From Myxococcales bacterium (GTDB lineage: Bacteria > Myxococcota_A > Polyangia > Polyangiales > Polyangiaceae), in the NCBI GenBank assembly GCA_025359105.1, contig JANYHK010000096.1:1-33511 (forward strand): 33,511 nucleotides of DNA, written 5' to 3'. Below are positions 31,616 through 33,511 of this stretch, one piece after another; position 1 is the stretch's first letter; every line of letters begins with the position of its first letter. Under the pieces are notes generated by a model. The model did no database searches, was not told the DNA's origin, and saw only the letters and a list, made by a program, of their open reading frames with translations. Made by a program: the position numbers and the translations under genes.

Positions 31616-32239
31616 CTACTCTCGTTCCTCCGCCTGCGCCGCCTCCCAGAGCTCGATGAACTTCGCCCGCACGGTCGGATCGAGCTCCGCTTCGAGCGTC
31701 CGCGGGATGCGCGCGGCCCGTACGAGCTCCAGCACGTCGGCGAGATCCTTCAATCGGTGCGGCGCGCTCATGCCCGACGCGAGCTTCATGTCTACGAGCG
31801 ACGCCAGCGGCAAGAAGGCGCCGTGTGTTCCGCGCACGGCGACCTTCGCCGGATCGGGAAACCGTACGGACTTCGGCTTGCCGTCGCCGGGATAGTCACC
31901 GGCAAGGAGCACGTCGATGGTCACGCCGTTCTCCGTGTCCCGAAGACCCTTGCTCCCCGCAAACTTCTCGACGTAACCGCGCCCCAGGACGAGCGCCTTG
32001 AGCGACGCGAGACCTTCCGGCGTCAAGAGCACATCGACGTCGACCGTCACACGCCGGTAGCCGTACTCGTTGAGCGCCATCGCGCCCACGATGGCGTAGG
32101 GGATGTTGGCGTCGTCGAGCGTGCGGGTGAGCTTGACGAGCGCGCGCTGTACGTCGGCGTCTCCCATGAAGAATCTCCCGGCGTACGCGACGCCCCCCCA
32201 GAACGCCGCTTCGTTGTCGGCGGGAGCGCGCGCGGACAT
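31616..32239 (-). CDS. Lone nucleotidyltransferase-fold protein
   Basis: A 207-residue protein with a minimal nucleotidyltransferase core: IPYAIVGAMALNEYGYRRVTVDVDVLL, with the G-x-x-AL turn and the catalytic pair D67/D69, plus a third carboxylate D109 in GVTIDVLLAGD. All three acidic residues are present, so the fold should be active. SLVDMKLASG and HRLKDLADVLELVR follow as in AbiEii-like/MNT-type relatives. Many family members are toxins or antitoxins, but I find no antitoxin or partner gene next to it. ATG 32239 has no ribosome-binding site. A TATACT box 10 bases upstream suggests a leaderless transcript. An inverted repeat lies across the expected -35 region. Confidence 0.75.
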   Translation of the reverse strand: MSARAPADNEAAFWGGVAYAGRFFMGDADVQRALVKLTRTLDDANIPYAIVGAMALNEYGYRRVTVDVDVLLTPEGLASLKALVLGRGYVEKFAGSKGLRDTENGVTIDVLLAGDYPGDGKPKSVRFPDPAKVAVRGTHGAFLPLASLVDMKLASGMSAPHRLKDLADVLELVRAARIPRTLEAELDPTVRAKFIELWEAAQAEERE

Positions 32240-32248
32240 GCGCTACGC

Positions 32249-32286
32249 AGTATACCCGCCGTGCGTGAACGGGACGATCACGCACG
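32249..32286 (-). promoter_or_regulatory. TATACT -10 box and 9-bp inverted repeat (candidate operator)
   Basis: On the minus strand TATACT (32254-32249) matches five of six bases of a -10 box and ends 9 bases before the nucleotidyltransferase ATG. Just upstream, CGTGCGTGA (32260-32268) and TCACGCACG (32278-32286) are exact inverted copies around a 9-base spacer. The centre (32273) falls on the expected -35 position. A regulator bound here should control this promoter directly. Confidence 0.55.
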
Positions 32287-32345
32287 TCTAGGATGACGCG
32301 GGGAGGGCGGGGAGCGCAGACTGCACCGAAACCCCAACGCGGCGA

Positions 32346-32362
32346 CCTACATTGGCCTACAT
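32346..32362. promoter_or_regulatory. CCTACAT doublet
   Basis: CCTACAT at 32346-32352 and 32356-32362, a 10-base period. The same pair with the same spacing lies before the M64 peptidase gene (13089-13104). It precedes a short open frame (32363-32449) and, further on, the glycosyltransferase gene. Confidence 0.3.
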
Positions 32363-32449
32363 ATGAAGCGGGCTTTGGAGGGACGGAAGGTTCCTCCTCA
32401 GTTCTTTTGCCCCGGGCGTGGGACGAGACGCTGGTTCCCGGCCGCATAA
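32363..32449 (+). CDS. Possible 28-residue leader peptide
   Basis: ATG to TAA, 28 codons, basic (MKRALEGRKVPP... with five arginines and two lysines), no ribosome-binding site. It sits 35 bases before the glycosyltransferase start and directly after the CCTACAT doublet. It could be a leader peptide or a chance frame; I lean to chance. Confidence 0.15.
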   Translation: MKRALEGRKVPPQFFCPGRGTRRWFPAA

Positions 32450-32484
32450 GTTGCTACTTCACGCAGTCGCGAGCCCTTAGACCT

Positions 32485-33511
32485 ATGACCGAGCCCAAGA
32501 CGCAGGACGCCGACACGGACTCTCCGGCGAAGGAACCTCCCGCCGCCACGAAGGAAAACGGGGCGGCGAAGGCCCACGCCGCCGAACGGCTGGCGGAGTC
32601 GGCAGCGGAATCGGCGTCGGAATCGGAGTCGGAGTCGGCGTCGGAGTCGGCGTCGGAAGCGGAGTCGGCGTCGGTGTCCGAAGCGGAGTCGGCGTCGGCG
32701 TCCGAAGCGGGGGCGGACAAAGAAGGCGAGGCCAAGGGGCCCCCGCTGCTTGCGCGGGGCAATCCGCTTCGTCGGGTGCGCGGCGGGGTCACGGCCGGCG
32801 TCGGTGGCGTGCTGGCGTTCCTCCTGATGTCGCACAACGGGCAGCTGTCGTTCGGCGTGCCGCTCGGGCTCGTCTTCGTGGCGGTGGCGGCCTGGGGGAT
32901 CATGGATCTCCTCGGCACGTTCGACGACGAAGAGAAGGACGGGATGGTCGTCGCGAGCACGACCACGTTCGCGGCGCTCGGAGGGCCCGTCGCGTTCACC
33001 GTGCTCTCGTTCGGCGCGTTCGCCGGCTGCCTCTGGGGCGGGCAAGGCGGCGCCGGGCCGCAGCTGATGTGGGGCGCGCTCGTCACGGTCACGTTCCTCA
33101 TGTTCGTCCAGGGGCTCTTCCGGATCGGCCAGGCGCTCGGGCCGTGGGCGACGGACGAAGCGGGCAAGCAGCGACCGCTCCTGCGCCGTCACGGCTTCTG
33201 GGTCGTGGCCGCCGGCGCGTTCCTCTACTTCCCGATGATGGGGAGCTACTCGCTCTGGGATCCGTGGGAGACGCACTACGGTGAGGTCGCCCGCGAGATC
33301 CTCGCGCGCGACGACTGGATCTCGCTCTGGTGGGCGCAGGACGGCTGGTTCTTCTCGAAGCCGATCCTGAACTTCTGGATGCAGTCGGTCTCGATGGCAT
33401 CGCTCGGCGTCCACTACCAGCCCGACAAGATGCTCGTCGGCGACACGCTGAACGACGCGAGCATGCACCCGGAGTGGGTCGTCCGCGCGCCCGTCGTGCT
33501 CCTGACGATCC
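32485..33511 (+). CDS. GT39/ArnT-like membrane glycosyltransferase (3' end outside window)
   Basis: 342 residues to the window edge. Residues 1-95 are cytoplasmic and low-complexity: 38-76 is a Ser/Ala/Glu repeat. Several hydrophobic helices follow (about 100-115, 121-143, 158-184, 192-212, 236-252), more than usual before the catalytic loop. Then comes the family 39 signature: SLWDPWETHYGEVAREIL (D259, E262), followed by DDWISLWWAQDGWFFSKPILNFWMQ. In ArnT and PMT the first acidic residue after the first loop is catalytic and the enzyme uses a polyprenyl-phosphate sugar donor. The acceptor is unknown. ATG 32485 has a weak ribosome-binding site. The extended N-terminal region looks like an added domain. 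Confidence 0.83.
   Translation, partial: MTEPKTQDADTDSPAKEPPAATKENGAAKAHAAERLAESAAESASESESESASESASEAESASVSEAESASASEAGADKEGEAKGPPLLARGNPLRRVRGGVTAGVGGVLAFLLMSHNGQLSFGVPLGLVFVAVAAWGIMDLLGTFDDEEKDGMVVASTTTFAALGGPVAFTVLSFGAFAGCLWGGQGGAGPQLMWGALVTVTFLMFVQGLFRIGQALGPWATDEAGKQRPLLRRHGFWVVAAGAFLYFPMMGSYSLWDPWETHYGEVAREILARDDWISLWWAQDGWFFSKPILNFWMQSVSMASLGVHYQPDKMLVGDTLNDASMHPEWVVRAPVVLLTI
32596..32712 (+). repeat. Ser/Ala/Glu low-complexity codon repeat
   Basis: About 39 codons made almost only of GAG/GAA, TCG/TCC and GCG, with the hexamer GTCGGC recurring throughout. It encodes residues 38-76 of the glycosyltransferase. Such tracts vary by slippage, so length may differ between strains. Confidence 0.7.

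Noticed and set aside
1-33511. Mobile elements, phage genes or attachment sites
   Set aside because: No transposase, integrase, capsid or long direct/inverted flanking repeats were seen.

Overview
The window is 33.5 kb of very GC-rich, gene-dense DNA with strong G/C third-position bias and frequent GTG starts. It looks chromosomal and most likely comes from a myxobacterium of the Polyangia type. Supporting signs are a Ser/Thr kinase with TPR repeats, a myxobacterial-style sigma-like factor, a protein with a MYXO-CTERM-like tail (PHP phosphoesterase at 17577-19190), many Cys-rich lipoproteins with low-complexity linkers, and a lipoprotein with a ferritin-like domain. I see no tRNA, rRNA, CRISPR array, insertion sequence or phage module. 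No gene-free stretch exceeds 300 bases.

Left part (1-6770). A leftward operon encodes a LURP-one-related protein, a bacterial pentameric ligand-gated ion channel homologue, and a GYF_2-domain protein cut by the window edge. Divergent from it is a zinc-finger/Ser-Thr kinase/TPR protein. Its stop codon overlaps that of a convergent sigma-70-like factor. A predicted exported COG4798-type methyltransferase follows.

Middle part (6800-19200). Two divergent lipoprotein genes flank a nested palindrome. Next come a His-rich cation diffusion facilitator co-transcribed with a tandem cyclic-nucleotide-binding protein, and a broken flavoprotein/acetoacetate-decarboxylase-like locus. These are followed by plsC, an M64-type metallopeptidase, a Cys-rich lipoprotein, an hrcA gene without visible chaperone neighbours, an extensin-like peptidase and the PHP phosphoesterase.

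Right part (19300-33511). This contains a divergent FHA-like protein, a POT peptide transporter, a beta-propeller lipoprotein, and a two-gene operon (outer-membrane-like protein plus ferritin-like lipoprotein). Then come another lipoprotein, an RluA-type pseudouridine synthase, a CheY-like regulator, valS translationally coupled to an aldose-1-epimerase gene, a metallophosphoesterase, and a lone nucleotidyltransferase with an operator-like inverted repeat. The window ends inside a GT39/ArnT-like glycosyltransferase.

Most genes are housekeeping or cell-envelope functions. The best candidates for something undescribed are the ion channel/LOR/GYF operon, the kinase-sigma pair, the ferritin-like lipoprotein operon, and several strong inverted repeats in divergent promoters. 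All functional assignments come from reading motifs; no database search was run.
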